A stretch of 64,000 nucleotides of DNA from Mariprofundus erugo. GTDB lineage: Bacteria > Pseudomonadota > Zetaproteobacteria > Mariprofundales > Mariprofundaceae. The stretch covers positions 62,001 to 126,000 of the forward strand of contig NZ_VBRY01000007.1 of NCBI RefSeq assembly GCF_005818865.1. The letters are read 5' to 3'. A program made the translations under genes and the position numbers. This document shows, one piece after another, positions 26,446-35,010 of this stretch. The first letter of the stretch is position 1, and the number at the start of each line of letters is the position of its first letter. The notes below the pieces were generated by a model that saw only the letters and a list, made by a program, of their open reading frames with translations, searched no databases and had not been told where the DNA came from.

Positions 26446-27972
26446 TTATTGTGCGGTGTGCCTGATCTGACGTTTGTTGTGGCTGTTTGCCGTGACCTGT
26501 TTGGCAGCTGTCTTGTGGTGGGCAAATGGCTTCAGGAAGGGGGGCATTTTTCTTCCCTCCAGCGTCATGATGTCTGCGATCAGCGTTCCGGCAGCGGTGG
26601 CCGGGGGGATGGCCATATGTTCGGTCAGATAGGTGAACAACAGTTCTGCCAGTCGTTCCAGAGAGATTTTCCATGTGCTGCGCGTCTGTTCATAGATCCA
26701 TACTGAATAGGTATGAAACTGCTCAAATACATCGCCATCGGGCCAAAGCAGGCGTATGCCCTGTTTGAAGTTGCCGCTGTTGTAATAAAGGTCCCAAAAG
26801 CGGGCGAAGCGTTTCATTTGCTGAATGTCTTCGAAACTGAGCAGATTGTTACGCAGAATGTCGTAGGGGGGCATATCGGCATAGACCATGTCGAACTCAC
26901 TGTCGTGTCGATGCAGGCTGGTACCGGAGAGTTTTTTAAGAATACCAATCTGGATTTCCGCTCCGGTGATAGCGGCAAGGCGGTTCAGGTTGTGGCCAAA
27001 GCTGGCAAGTGTCTCTCCCGGCAGGCCGACAATCAGATCCAGATGCATGTGGGCTGACGTCTCGTTTTCCAGAAAGCGGATGTTTTGCTCGATCTTGTCG
27101 AGCTTGAGATTTCTGTGGATGCGACTGGCCACCCCGGGGTTCAGTGTCTGGATGCCGATTTCAAGTTGCAGGGCCGCGGCAGGAAAGCGGGCGATTCGCT
27201 CTTTCAGCGCATCGGGAAAGTGGTCGGGAATGACCTCAAAGTGAACAAAGCAGGGTTGATGGGCCAGGAAAAAGTCGAGCAGGCGGGCGGCGATTCCGAT
27301 GTTCAGGTTGAAGGTACGATCGATGAATTTGAAGCTGCGAACGCCGCGCTGATAAAGTGTTTCCAGTGCCCCAAGAAGGGTGTCGATATCAATATTCCTG
27401 ACCTTTTTGTCGATGGATGAGAGGCAGAATTCACATAAAAACGGACAGCCTCGCGAAGCCTCGACATAGATATAACGGTTGGCCACATCCTCATCACTGT
27501 AGCAGTCATAGGGGAGCTCAATACGGGCAAGATCAGCCATGGGGGCCTGAATGATTCGCTGTTGTGGCGGAGAACCGGACAGCACCGCCCGGCACAGTTC
27601 GTAAAAAGCGGTATCGCCCTCGCCTCTGATGATGAAGTCGGCTGCATCGAAGTTGACCCGTAATGGCTGGTAGCTGACTTCAGGGCCGCCGATAATGATC
27701 GTGGTCTGCGGTGATACGGCCTTGATTGTACGTATCAGGCGGGCACAGGCTTCGGCGTTCCAGATGTAGATGCCGATAGCAATAATGGCCGCGCGCTCAT
27801 GCAGCAGCTGTTCGGCGATATCCTGGATATTGTCATTGATGGTGAACTCGCGAATGGCACTGTCAGCCTGCAGTTCGCGCATATTGGCAAAAAGGTAGCG
27901 CAGCCCTATGGATGAGTGGGTGTAGCGGGCATTCAGGGTGGTTAGCAGAATCGATTTCTGTCGCGTGATCAT
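26446..27972 (-). CDS. B12-binding-domain radical SAM protein (DUF4080 type)
   Basis: 508 residues: an N-terminal cobalamin-binding-type Rossmann domain (about 8-130; IGIYIWNAEACARLI, IIIGGPEVSYQP), a radical SAM core with cluster motif CPFLCEFC (about residue 195) and a C-terminal helical DUF4080-like region (about 370-500). Such enzymes carry out methylations or rearrangements on unknown substrates. Monocistronic; the hairpin at 28053-28090 separates it from 6S copy B. Confidence 0.87.
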   Translation of the reverse strand: MITRQKSILLTTLNARYTHSSIGLRYLFANMRELQADSAIREFTINDNIQDIAEQLLHERAAIIAIGIYIWNAEACARLIRTIKAVSPQTTIIIGGPEVSYQPLRVNFDAADFIIRGEGDTAFYELCRAVLSGSPPQQRIIQAPMADLARIELPYDCYSDEDVANRYIYVEASRGCPFLCEFCLSSIDKKVRNIDIDTLLGALETLYQRGVRSFKFIDRTFNLNIGIAARLLDFFLAHQPCFVHFEVIPDHFPDALKERIARFPAAALQLEIGIQTLNPGVASRIHRNLKLDKIEQNIRFLENETSAHMHLDLIVGLPGETLASFGHNLNRLAAITGAEIQIGILKKLSGTSLHRHDSEFDMVYADMPPYDILRNNLLSFEDIQQMKRFARFWDLYYNSGNFKQGIRLLWPDGDVFEQFHTYSVWIYEQTRSTWKISLERLAELLFTYLTEHMAIPPATAAGTLIADIMTLEGRKMPPFLKPFAHHKTAAKQVTANSHNKRQIRHTAQ

Positions 27973-28052
27973 GGCGGCAGCATAGTGGTGGCATCCTCGC
28001 TTGTCGTCCCGTGGTGGGGAGGGCTGTTGAACACGATGCTGCCCGCAAAAAT

Positions 28053-28090
28053 AAAAAGGCCTGCCACAAGGGGGGATAGGCAGGCCTTTT
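28053..28090 (-). terminator. Terminator of 6S RNA copy B
   Basis: Stem AAAAAGGCCTGCC / GGCAGGCCTTTT with a 13-nt loop. On the minus strand it is followed by TTTTTATTTTT. It lies about 30 nt beyond the closing stem of 6S copy B. Confidence 0.85.
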
Positions 28091-28120
28091 ATTCAGGGGA
28101 TGTTGAAAGCAGGCAGTCGC

Positions 28121-28283
28121 TACACTGGCGCTGTGATCTTATTCACCGAACCCTTCAGGCGAAGGCGGAGATCTCATTCCCGTATCAGGTATCCCTGCAG
28201 GGAGGGACGCACACAACCGGAATAGGCAAGCTCCTGTTCAGTACGCATCGGCTCAGATAATAAAATCACAGCGCCAGTGCAAC
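28121..28283 (-). ncRNA. ssrS: 6S RNA-like gene, copy B
   Basis: About 162 nt. The closing stem is ACTGGCGCTGTGAT / ATCACAGCGCCAGT. Relative to copies A and C it carries two compensatory changes (U-A to C-G, A-U to G-C), direct evidence of selection on RNA pairing. The 5' arm holds CTGAGCCGATGCGTACTGAA, and the 3' arm CCTTCGCCTGAAGGGTTCGG has the small hairpin of the 6S central bubble. Upstream on the minus strand TTATGG and GTTTAT at 17-nt spacing are a weaker promoter candidate. It is the most diverged of the three copies. Confidence 0.78.
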
Positions 28284-28420
28284 GATCTGCCTGATAAACT
28301 TACAGCAAGTAATATGCCATAATGGCCTTCTGCGCGAGTCGACGGCAGGGCGCATGCGGTGATATCGGTTTCGTTTGCGTTTATGCTACGATGCCGCATT
28401 TCGATGGGCAGGAGAAAACT

Positions 28421-29608
28421 GTGGCAATACTTATCCTCGCAAAAGATAAAGAGCGCTCGTTATTGCGGCGTCACCCGTGGGTATTTTCCGGTGCAGTGAG
28501 CCGTATCGTGGGCAAGGCTCCGCAACCGGGGGAAACGGTTGAAGTGCATGCTCAAAACGGGCGTTTTCTCGCTCGGGCGGCATATTCACCGCAGTCACAG
28601 ATTCGCGCGCGCGTCTGGAGTTTTGATGAAGCGGAAGAGATTAACGCTGATTTTTTTCGTGACCGGCTGAAGCGGGCTCTGCGCCTGCGTGATGTACTCG
28701 ACAATAGCGAGGCTGCGGCTCTCCGTCTGGTCAATGCAGAGTCCGACGGCTTGCCGGGTGTCATTGTCGATCGTTACGCCCATGTGCTGGTTTGTCAGTT
28801 TCTCAGTCAGGGGGCTGAGTTCTGGCGCGAAACCATTGTGCGGGAGTTGCAGCAGATCTTTCCGGACCATGTGATTTATGAACGCTCCGACAGTGAGGTG
28901 CGCAGCAAGGAGGGGCTGGAGTTGCGTACCGGGCTTCTGGTCGGGAAAGCATTGCCGGATCACGTAGAAATTGTCGAGAATGGTCTGCGTCTGCTGGTGG
29001 ATGTGCGACAGGGACACAAGACAGGCTTTTATCTCGATCAGCGTGATAGCCGCTTCGCACTGCGGCAGTACGCTGCCGGCAGGGAAGTGCTGAACTGTTT
29101 CTCATTCAGTGGCGGCTTTTCACTGTCCGCCCTCAAGGCTGGAGCCAGCCGGGTTACCAATGTGGATATGTCGCAGCCCGCGCTTGATCTGGCCGCGCGC
29201 AATATTGCCCTGAACGGCTTTGATGCCGGGCGCAGCGAGCATATTTGCGCCGATGTATTCAAGCTGTTGCGGCAGTTTCGTGATGAAGAGCGCAGGTTTG
29301 ATCTGATTGTGCTTGATCCGCCCAAGTTTGCCGATTCCCGCGGGCAGGTGGATCGCGCCTGCCGTGGCTACAAGGATATAAATCTGCTTGCTTTTACCCT
29401 GCTCAAGCCCGGTGGAATTCTGTTTACCTTTTCGTGCTCGGGACTTATGGAGACAGGCCTGTTTCAGAAGGTGGTCGCTGATGCTGCTCTGGATGCCGGT
29501 CGGGATGCGCGCATGCTGACCCGATTGGGGCAGGCACCGGACCACCCGACAGGTATGGCCTTTCCGGAAGGCTATTACCTGAAGGGGCTGGTCTGTATGG
29601 CCATGTAA
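28421..29608 (+). CDS. rlmI: 23S rRNA m5C1962 methyltransferase RlmI-like
   Basis: 395 residues, the family length. An N-terminal PUA domain (ILAKDKERSLLRRHPWVFSGAV), a central EEHEA-like region with GHKTGFYLDQRDSR, and a Rossmann methyltransferase domain with FSFSGGFSLSALKAGA (SAM loop) and LDPPKFA. It methylates C1962 of 23S rRNA or a related position. GTG 28421 is chosen because AGGAGA lies 6 nt upstream and the PUA domain starts there. The frame is open further upstream, but that stretch does not resemble the family. Confidence 0.93.
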   Translation: MAILILAKDKERSLLRRHPWVFSGAVSRIVGKAPQPGETVEVHAQNGRFLARAAYSPQSQIRARVWSFDEAEEINADFFRDRLKRALRLRDVLDNSEAAALRLVNAESDGLPGVIVDRYAHVLVCQFLSQGAEFWRETIVRELQQIFPDHVIYERSDSEVRSKEGLELRTGLLVGKALPDHVEIVENGLRLLVDVRQGHKTGFYLDQRDSRFALRQYAAGREVLNCFSFSGGFSLSALKAGASRVTNVDMSQPALDLAARNIALNGFDAGRSEHICADVFKLLRQFRDEERRFDLIVLDPPKFADSRGQVDRACRGYKDINLLAFTLLKPGGILFTFSCSGLMETGLFQKVVADAALDAGRDARMLTRLGQAPDHPTGMAFPEGYYLKGLVCMAM

Positions 29609-29643
29609 CGCGATTTTCCCTGACGCCGTGTGTGGTGCGGCGT

Positions 29644-31845
29644 TCAGGGTGCCTTGCGTAGCAGATCAACGCGGATCGGCATGGTAAACCTTGCCCCGTC
29701 AGGGCTCATGTGCTCGCTGAACTTCTGCTTCACCTGCGCATACAGGGCATCGGATAACCGGTGCTCGGTGTGGGTCACCTTGAGGATTTTTTGCTCAAAG
29801 TCGGCAAAGTTTTCAAACTGCATGGGCGTGTTGAAGAAGGTTTGACGCTCCAGCGTCAGGGTACCTGCATCCACGGCGCCGCGAACCGCCTCAAAGGCTG
29901 CAAGTCTTACCTGCTCTTCATTGTGAAAGAGTTTCAGCAGATCATTGAAATCACCTGCAAATATCGGTTCGGAGATATAGGCCATGCCACCGGGTTTCAG
30001 CACCCGCCGTATCTCCAGCAGTGCCTGTGACATCTGATTCAGCGGTACATGGTGCAGGGATTTGAACATGAAGACGACATCAAAATGGTTGTCCGGGGCA
30101 GGAATGGCCTCGGCTCCGGCCATGATAAAGTCGACATTCGGGAGGTCATCAATGGCCTGATGCCGGCTGTGCTGTATGGCATCGACCTCCAGCGCGGTAA
30201 GGCGGCGTCCATATCCGTCGGTGGCGATCGCGCGGGTGATCTCTGCCCGCCCACAGCCCAGTTCGAGTATATTTTTTTCATCCAGTGCCAGCAGGCTGTT
30301 ATAGATGTCACGCTCCGGACAGGTGTGGGTGATAAGCGGAGGGGTCAGTATCATGCTGTTGTGCAGGCTTTGAGCTGTTGATGTGTCAGGGTATTCGGGA
30401 TGAAAGAATGCGTAGTTGGATTTGCCTGCTTGCTTGACCCGATACATGGCCTGATCGGCCTGATTCAGAATCAGGTGAGCCTTCATATCGCCGGATGAGA
30501 AGAAATCGATGCCGATACTGGCGGACACCGTCGCCTGATGTTCCCCGATGGAAACCGGTTCTTCGACGACCTTGAGTACGCGCTCGATCAGCGGGCGGCA
30601 CTCGTCCGGGTGGGCAAGTCCCTCAATCAGCAGGACGAATTCGTCACCACCAAGGCGGGCCAGTGTATCCTGGGCCCGGAGCACATTCTTGACTCTGGCC
30701 GAGACCTCCTGAAGCAGCGTGTCACCAGCAGCATGACCATAGGTATCATTGACTCTCTTGAAGTTATCCAGATCCAGATAGCATACAGCACAGTGCCCGC
30801 CGTCGCGTCTGACCTTGGCGATAGCCTGATCCAGACGGTCGGTCAAAAGTAGCCGGTTTGGCAGCCCGGTCAGGATATCAAAGTGAGCAAAGTGCTCGAG
30901 TTTATGCTGGCGCTGTACCAGTTGTGTAATGTTACTGAAGAGTCCAACGTAGTGCGTCACCATGCCCTGATCATCGGTGATGGCTGAAAGGGTCAGCCAT
31001 TCAGGGGTGAGCTCACCATCCTTGTTGCGGTTATGGACCTCGCCACTCCAGTGGCCGGTGGTGGCAACACTGTGCCAGATTTTGGCGGCACTGCTTCCTT
31101 CGAGGCCGGCGTGAAGACTCCTCAGGCTTTTGCCGATGACCTCTTCGTGGCCATAACCGGTGTACTGACAGAATGCGGGGTTAACCTGAATAATCACGGC
31201 TTTGCTATCGGCGATGAACATCGCCTCCAGTGTGTTCTCGTAAACACTTGCGGCCAGCCGCAGCTTTTCCTCCGCTTTTTTGCGCTGATTGATCTCGCGC
31301 ATCAGTTGTAATGAGCGGGAGGCGAGTGCGTCATACATGGCGAGAATGGTATCGACCAGTACGGTCATCCAGGTTTCCATCTCGTCGCGGGCCACTATTT
31401 TGGCCTCTTCAAGCGAGGCGCCGTCCTGCATGGCCAGAGCCACTTTTGCGATGTGTTTGTCCGACTCGAGAATGTGAACCGCCAGCCAGTGGCTCAGAAA
31501 TGAGAGGATCTCGGAAAATACCTCTTCGGATGGCTGATTTGTTGTTTTGTTTTTCAGGCGTATCAGCTTCTCTTCGAACGAGCGGTGGCTTGAGCTGTGA
31601 TCAAGCAGCATGGGGTCATCGCTCATGTATTGCCGGATCAGTGCCTCTTCGGAACTGAAATGATAGCGGGCATAGTCGGTCAGCTCTGTGAACACCTTTT
31701 CCAGTGTCAGGGTGTTGGCCTGGAAGGCCAGGTGCATGGCCAGCTCATTAATCAGGTCGACCAGCTTTTTGTGCTGTTCATCGATTGCCGGAATGCCCGT
31801 TTCAAAGTTGTCATTCCACAGAAAAATTTCGTGCCTGTCTGTCAT
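29644..31845 (-). CDS. Hemerythrin-PAS-GGDEF-methyltransferase fusion protein
   Basis: 733 residues, four domains in one frame. Bacteriohemerythrin (1-135) has all seven di-iron ligands: His25, His62, Glu66, His83, His87, His124 and Asp129. A helical linker leads to a PAS domain (about 195-310) and a diguanylate cyclase domain (about 320-485) with intact GGDEF (399-403) and an inhibitory RxxD site (RAQD, 390-393). The last ~220 residues are a class I SAM methyltransferase (ILELGCG at 526-532, HFDVVFMFKSLHH, LKPGG). The protein should sense O2 or redox through hemerythrin and make c-di-GMP. The methyltransferase fusion is unexpected. It is transcribed divergently from the cytosine deaminase gene. 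Confidence 0.93.
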   Translation of the reverse strand: MTDRHEIFLWNDNFETGIPAIDEQHKKLVDLINELAMHLAFQANTLTLEKVFTELTDYARYHFSSEEALIRQYMSDDPMLLDHSSSHRSFEEKLIRLKNKTTNQPSEEVFSEILSFLSHWLAVHILESDKHIAKVALAMQDGASLEEAKIVARDEMETWMTVLVDTILAMYDALASRSLQLMREINQRKKAEEKLRLAASVYENTLEAMFIADSKAVIIQVNPAFCQYTGYGHEEVIGKSLRSLHAGLEGSSAAKIWHSVATTGHWSGEVHNRNKDGELTPEWLTLSAITDDQGMVTHYVGLFSNITQLVQRQHKLEHFAHFDILTGLPNRLLLTDRLDQAIAKVRRDGGHCAVCYLDLDNFKRVNDTYGHAAGDTLLQEVSARVKNVLRAQDTLARLGGDEFVLLIEGLAHPDECRPLIERVLKVVEEPVSIGEHQATVSASIGIDFFSSGDMKAHLILNQADQAMYRVKQAGKSNYAFFHPEYPDTSTAQSLHNSMILTPPLITHTCPERDIYNSLLALDEKNILELGCGRAEITRAIATDGYGRRLTALEVDAIQHSRHQAIDDLPNVDFIMAGAEAIPAPDNHFDVVFMFKSLHHVPLNQMSQALLEIRRVLKPGGMAYISEPIFAGDFNDLLKLFHNEEQVRLAAFEAVRGAVDAGTLTLERQTFFNTPMQFENFADFEQKILKVTHTEHRLSDALYAQVKQKFSEHMSPDGARFTMPIRVDLLRKAP

Positions 31846-31960
31846 TGTCTAATACTGCCTTTAAGCGGTTATATCAGGCAAGTGGCGGGGCTGGGATTAG
31901 TGACCAAAATTTTGTAAGATGCGAAGAATTCTGGGCAGTGCGGCAACATCGGAGCGGGAA

Positions 31961-32401
31961 ATGGATGATTTTTTACGTGCGGCGATCGAAGAGGCGAGGC
32001 AGGGGCTGGCTGAAGGCGGCATTCCGATCGGTTCGGTACTGGTGATTGACGGAAAAATTGTCGGGCGGGGTCATAATCGTCGTGTTCAGCAGGGGAGCGC
32101 TATCCTGCATGCCGAAATGGACTGTCTCGAGCAGGCGGGGCGTCTGCTCGCCGCTGATTATGGCAGGGCAACCCTTTATTCCACGCTATCACCGTGTGAT
32201 ATGTGCAGTGGTGCCGTTCTGCTTTACGGTATTACCAGGGTTGTCGTGGGTGAAAACCGCACCTTTTGCGGCCCTGAGGCGTATCTTCGCAGCCGGGGGG
32301 TGGCGGTGGAGGTGGTTGATGATGCGGAATGCCGGCGATTGATGGAGACGTTTATCCGAAACTCACCCGCCTTATGGCATGAGGATATCGGTCAGCCATA
32401 A
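31961..32401 (+). CDS. Cytosine deaminase, yeast FCY1-like
   Basis: 146-residue zinc deaminase with ligands His50 (HAE, catalytic Glu52), Cys79 and Cys82 (PCDMC). It fits yeast cytosine deaminase FCY1 better than TadA: GGIPIGSVLV, GRGHNRR, TLYSTLSPCDMCSGAVLLYGI, VVGEN, VEVVDDAEC, and the terminal W-x-EDIG. It would convert cytosine to uracil in pyrimidine salvage; related bacterial enzymes may act on other bases. ATG 31961 has GGAG 6 nt upstream; the in-frame ATG 31919 is less likely. Confidence 0.85.
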   Translation: MDDFLRAAIEEARQGLAEGGIPIGSVLVIDGKIVGRGHNRRVQQGSAILHAEMDCLEQAGRLLAADYGRATLYSTLSPCDMCSGAVLLYGITRVVVGENRTFCGPEAYLRSRGVAVEVVDDAECRRLMETFIRNSPALWHEDIGQP

Positions 32402-32464
32402 GCGGTTGTGGCGCTGACTACCTGCGCAGCGTAAACGTTTTTCCGGCGCTTACTGCACGGAATA

Positions 32465-33265
32465 CTAGCCCAGCAGGTGCTGTCTCCACATTTCATAAAC
32501 GGTGAGAAGAATTTCTATCACGATCAGAATCACGATGTACCACTCCACCCGGTGCGAGCGCCGGTTTTGCAGCAGGTCGAGCAGTGTTTCTGCCGTTTTG
32601 GAGACCAGGTCCAGCTTGCGTTCGAGCGCGCGGTGACGTTCAATCAGCTCGTACTCTTCAGCCATGCGCAGATAGAGGCGTTCATATTGCGGCTCATCCC
32701 ACAGCAGCTCGGGTTTTTCGCTGATTTCGACACGGCCGACCATGCGCCCCTGAATCATCAGCACATCGCCGATATGGGCGAGCAGCTCACGTCCCTTGTG
32801 CATATATTTGCCACCATGTTGCAGGTTGTGGGCCAGTGGCTCGATGCGTTCGAATGTTTCGGCGACCGCTGTTTCATAGTAAGAGAGAATCACGCTTTTA
32901 GCCAGTACGCTTGCAACCACCTGCAGCCGGGCCAGGTTGAATTCATCAATGGCAATGCAATCACCGGGCATGCGCTCTGAAAGGGCTGAACTCAGGCACA
33001 GGTTGACCTCTTCTGCTTCATAGTGCTCGAACGGCTCGATGGCAAAGTCGGTCAGTCCCTTGATGAAGCTGACCTCTTCAACCGGGGTAAGGTTGAAAAG
33101 TACGATGACCCCGTAACGGAACATGACCGCGGCTCCCTGATGGCCTGCGCTCACGATGAGCGGACTGCTTGCCAGCTGGCGTGTTTTCTCAAAGGCCTTC
33201 AGGTCGAGTCGCTGGCTGATATACATGGCTCGACCGGTCAGTTTTTGCAGTTCGCCGAAAGGCAT
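32465..33265 (-). CDS. RMD1/DUF155-family membrane-anchored protein
   Basis: 266 residues with the DUF155 core (RYGVIVLFNL in the N-terminal third; helical middle with VLAKSVILSYYE) and a single C-terminal membrane helix (about 243-262) after a basic NRRSHRVEW segment. This is the architecture of yeast Rmd1/Rmd8 and human RMND1, where the eukaryotic proteins are linked to mitochondrial translation or meiosis. The bacterial function is unknown. Monocistronic, converging on the cytosine deaminase gene. Confidence 0.87.
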   Translation of the reverse strand: MPFGELQKLTGRAMYISQRLDLKAFEKTRQLASSPLIVSAGHQGAAVMFRYGVIVLFNLTPVEEVSFIKGLTDFAIEPFEHYEAEEVNLCLSSALSERMPGDCIAIDEFNLARLQVVASVLAKSVILSYYETAVAETFERIEPLAHNLQHGGKYMHKGRELLAHIGDVLMIQGRMVGRVEISEKPELLWDEPQYERLYLRMAEEYELIERHRALERKLDLVSKTAETLLDLLQNRRSHRVEWYIVILIVIEILLTVYEMWRQHLLG

Positions 33266-33435
33266 GGTGGTGTCCTTGTGTGAAAGTGTTGCCGAAGCCC
33301 TGTGACCTGGCCGTAAGTGGTTGCCCGGTTTAACAGGCGAATTGTATTGTAAGTGTTTTTTTGCCGTTTGCCAGAACGGCTGCCTGGCAGCGGGTGGGCC
33401 GGTATCTCTGCGGCAGCTGCTGGCTGAGATATAAA

Positions 33436-33474
33436 CGAAGGCCTGCCGGGAGGGAGGGTTTCGGCAGGCCTTCG
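33436..33474 (-). terminator. Terminator-like hairpin of 6S RNA copy C
   Basis: 13-bp stem CGAAGGCCTGCCG / CGGCAGGCCTTCG, closely related to the stem after copy B (shared GGCCTGCC). The U tract on the minus strand is weak (TTTATAT). Lies just beyond the copy C closing stem. Confidence 0.7.
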
Positions 33475-33485
33475 CTAACTCTTTG

Positions 33486-33655
33486 TCGTTGCACTGGCGT
33501 TATGACCTGTGAACTGAACCCTTTACGTTAAGGTGGGCGCCCCATCCGGATATCAGGCTTCCCCGTTAGCAGGGACTCACACCATCCGTATAGACCGGCT
33601 CCCGTTCAGTGCGCATCGGCTCAGTTTTTAATAAGCCATAACGCCAGTGCAACGA
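33486..33655 (-). ncRNA. ssrS: 6S RNA-like gene, copy C
   Basis: About 170 nt, closest to copy A. The closing stem TCGTTGCACTGGCGTTATG pairs with its complement at the other end over 19 bp. The 5' arm holds CTGAGCCGATGCGCACTGAA and the 3' arm CCACCTTAACGTAAAGGGTTC, the best match of the three to the E. coli 6S central bubble as I recall it. Upstream, TTGGCA and TATTTA (15-nt spacing) are a possible promoter. Flanked by the hemF-like and DUF155 genes. Confidence 0.82.
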
Positions 33656-33761
33656 GCTGTTGTAAATATCCCAGCATTTATGGTGCCAATATGGACGTGC
33701 TTTTCATTTTGCGCGTCTTCCGGCGCTTTTTTTAGTTGCGTGGTGTGAGCGCCGGCGGGAA

Positions 33762-34799
33762 TCAGCGGTGATTTTTTACCGTTGAAGGAATCGTGTTCCC
33801 CGAGGCCTGCATGTGAATCGCTTCCGGGTAGTTTTGATAGTGCTTGCGGACTGCAGCAGCAAGGCGTTTTTTTACGGCTTCATCCACGGGGGCCGGGGAG
33901 GTGTCTGCAAGCGCTGCAATCAGTGCCTGCAACAGCTCATCCTGCGGGGCAGGCATGCGCTCAACCCAGGAGGTCAGCAGTTCCCGATCTACATATGCAG
34001 GCAGGGAGCCCATGATGCCGATGTCATTCTGATCATGAACCAGAAGACCGGTTGTTGTTCCCCGATCGAGTGTCAAAACCTGGAAGAAATAGAGCGTGTG
34101 GTAAGCCAGCTGTGCCGATTTTTGTTGCTCTGCAGCGACTTTCTCGTTTGCAAGTGTGGTCGTCACAATATTGACATAGGTGTCAATTGCGGCCTCACCG
34201 ACGGTTTTTGCCAGCGCGAAATCAGCTTCGCTGTCATGTGTGCAGTAGTTTTCAAGATAGAAGTGAGCTACGCCGCGATGACGATCAAGCACGGGAATGA
34301 AAAAATAACGATCGCCCTGGGCAATGGCCTCATCATATTGGGTGGGCGCCGCCTTTTGCATGGCAGCAAGGAACTGTTCCGTGTGTGCCGTATTTTCATT
34401 GGATGGATTGAGATCGGCCATCATGCGCCAGTAGCCGCTGCCATCCTTCATTTCTGTCCAGCTGATATGGATATGAACAGAAGGAGCAAGCGGATTAACC
34501 GGGTGAATAATGGTTGAGATGGCCGAGGCGGAACCTAGTTTTTTCTCTGCATCATCATCGTAGTGGACCTGTGACACATTGACGGAACCCCGTCCGAACA
34601 GCTCACCTGCAGCCGTTTCGTAGCGCACGCCACCACCGTGCCGTCCCTCATCACGAAACCACTCGACCGGAGAGAAGTGTTGTGTGCTGTTCAGGCTGTG
34701 TGCCAGCTGCTCAAGGCCCGAGACAAAACGGCTTTGCAGATGGGTGACCAGTTCATGGGCCCGGGTGGCGGTGGGGGATGCAGCAGGAATGCGTTTCAT
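33762..34799 (-). CDS. Divergent HemF-like protein (oxygen-dependent coproporphyrinogen oxidase family)
   Basis: 345 residues. Homology to HemF is visible in GRGSVNVSQV (HemF: AGVNFSxV), IIHPVNPLAPSVHIHISW (HemF: HPxNPxxPTVHxNxR) and YFFIPVLDRHRGVAHFYLE. However, the strongly conserved HemF block WxFGGGxDLTP is replaced by YWRMMADLNPS, the arginine after the HPxNP block is Trp, and the protein is longer at the C-terminus. Oxidative decarboxylation of coproporphyrinogen III is therefore possible but unproven. ATG 34799 follows CGAGG by 7 nt; an in-frame ATG 30 nt upstream is less likely. Confidence 0.72.
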   Translation of the reverse strand: MKRIPAASPTATRAHELVTHLQSRFVSGLEQLAHSLNSTQHFSPVEWFRDEGRHGGGVRYETAAGELFGRGSVNVSQVHYDDDAEKKLGSASAISTIIHPVNPLAPSVHIHISWTEMKDGSGYWRMMADLNPSNENTAHTEQFLAAMQKAAPTQYDEAIAQGDRYFFIPVLDRHRGVAHFYLENYCTHDSEADFALAKTVGEAAIDTYVNIVTTTLANEKVAAEQQKSAQLAYHTLYFFQVLTLDRGTTTGLLVHDQNDIGIMGSLPAYVDRELLTSWVERMPAPQDELLQALIAALADTSPAPVDEAVKKRLAAAVRKHYQNYPEAIHMQASGNTIPSTVKNHR

Positions 34800-35010
34800 G
34801 TCAGAACCTCGAAGTTGAATAGACTGCAACTATGGTTGTCCTGCTCATGCGGTTCAAGCAGAGCTGCGGCAAGAGGCGTATATGCACTGCAACAGGCGCA
34901 ATCTGCCGCAGAAAAATGGGCTCAGGATGACTTCGTCTGTTTCTGCTTTATAGTTGGATGCATGTGTGAGTGCTGTGTTATGCCGATGCTTGCTGCCTCC
35001 GCCTGCTGTG

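Noticed and set aside
29618-29649. Bidirectional terminator between rlmI and the hemerythrin fusion gene
   Set aside because: CCCTGACGCCG / CGGCGTTCAGGG can pair with a bulge, but no T tract follows on either strand and it overlaps the minus-strand stop codon.
31961-32401. tRNA adenosine deaminase TadA
   Set aside because: Zinc motifs alone would allow it, but the C-terminal half (VVGEN, VVDDAEC, W-x-EDIG) follows cytosine deaminase of the yeast type.
25727-33655. The three ~165-nt elements as a MITE or integron attC family
   Set aside because: Internal similarity to the 6S RNA bubble strands, individual downstream terminators, the copy A promoter and compensatory changes in the stem argue for RNA genes rather than mobile DNA.
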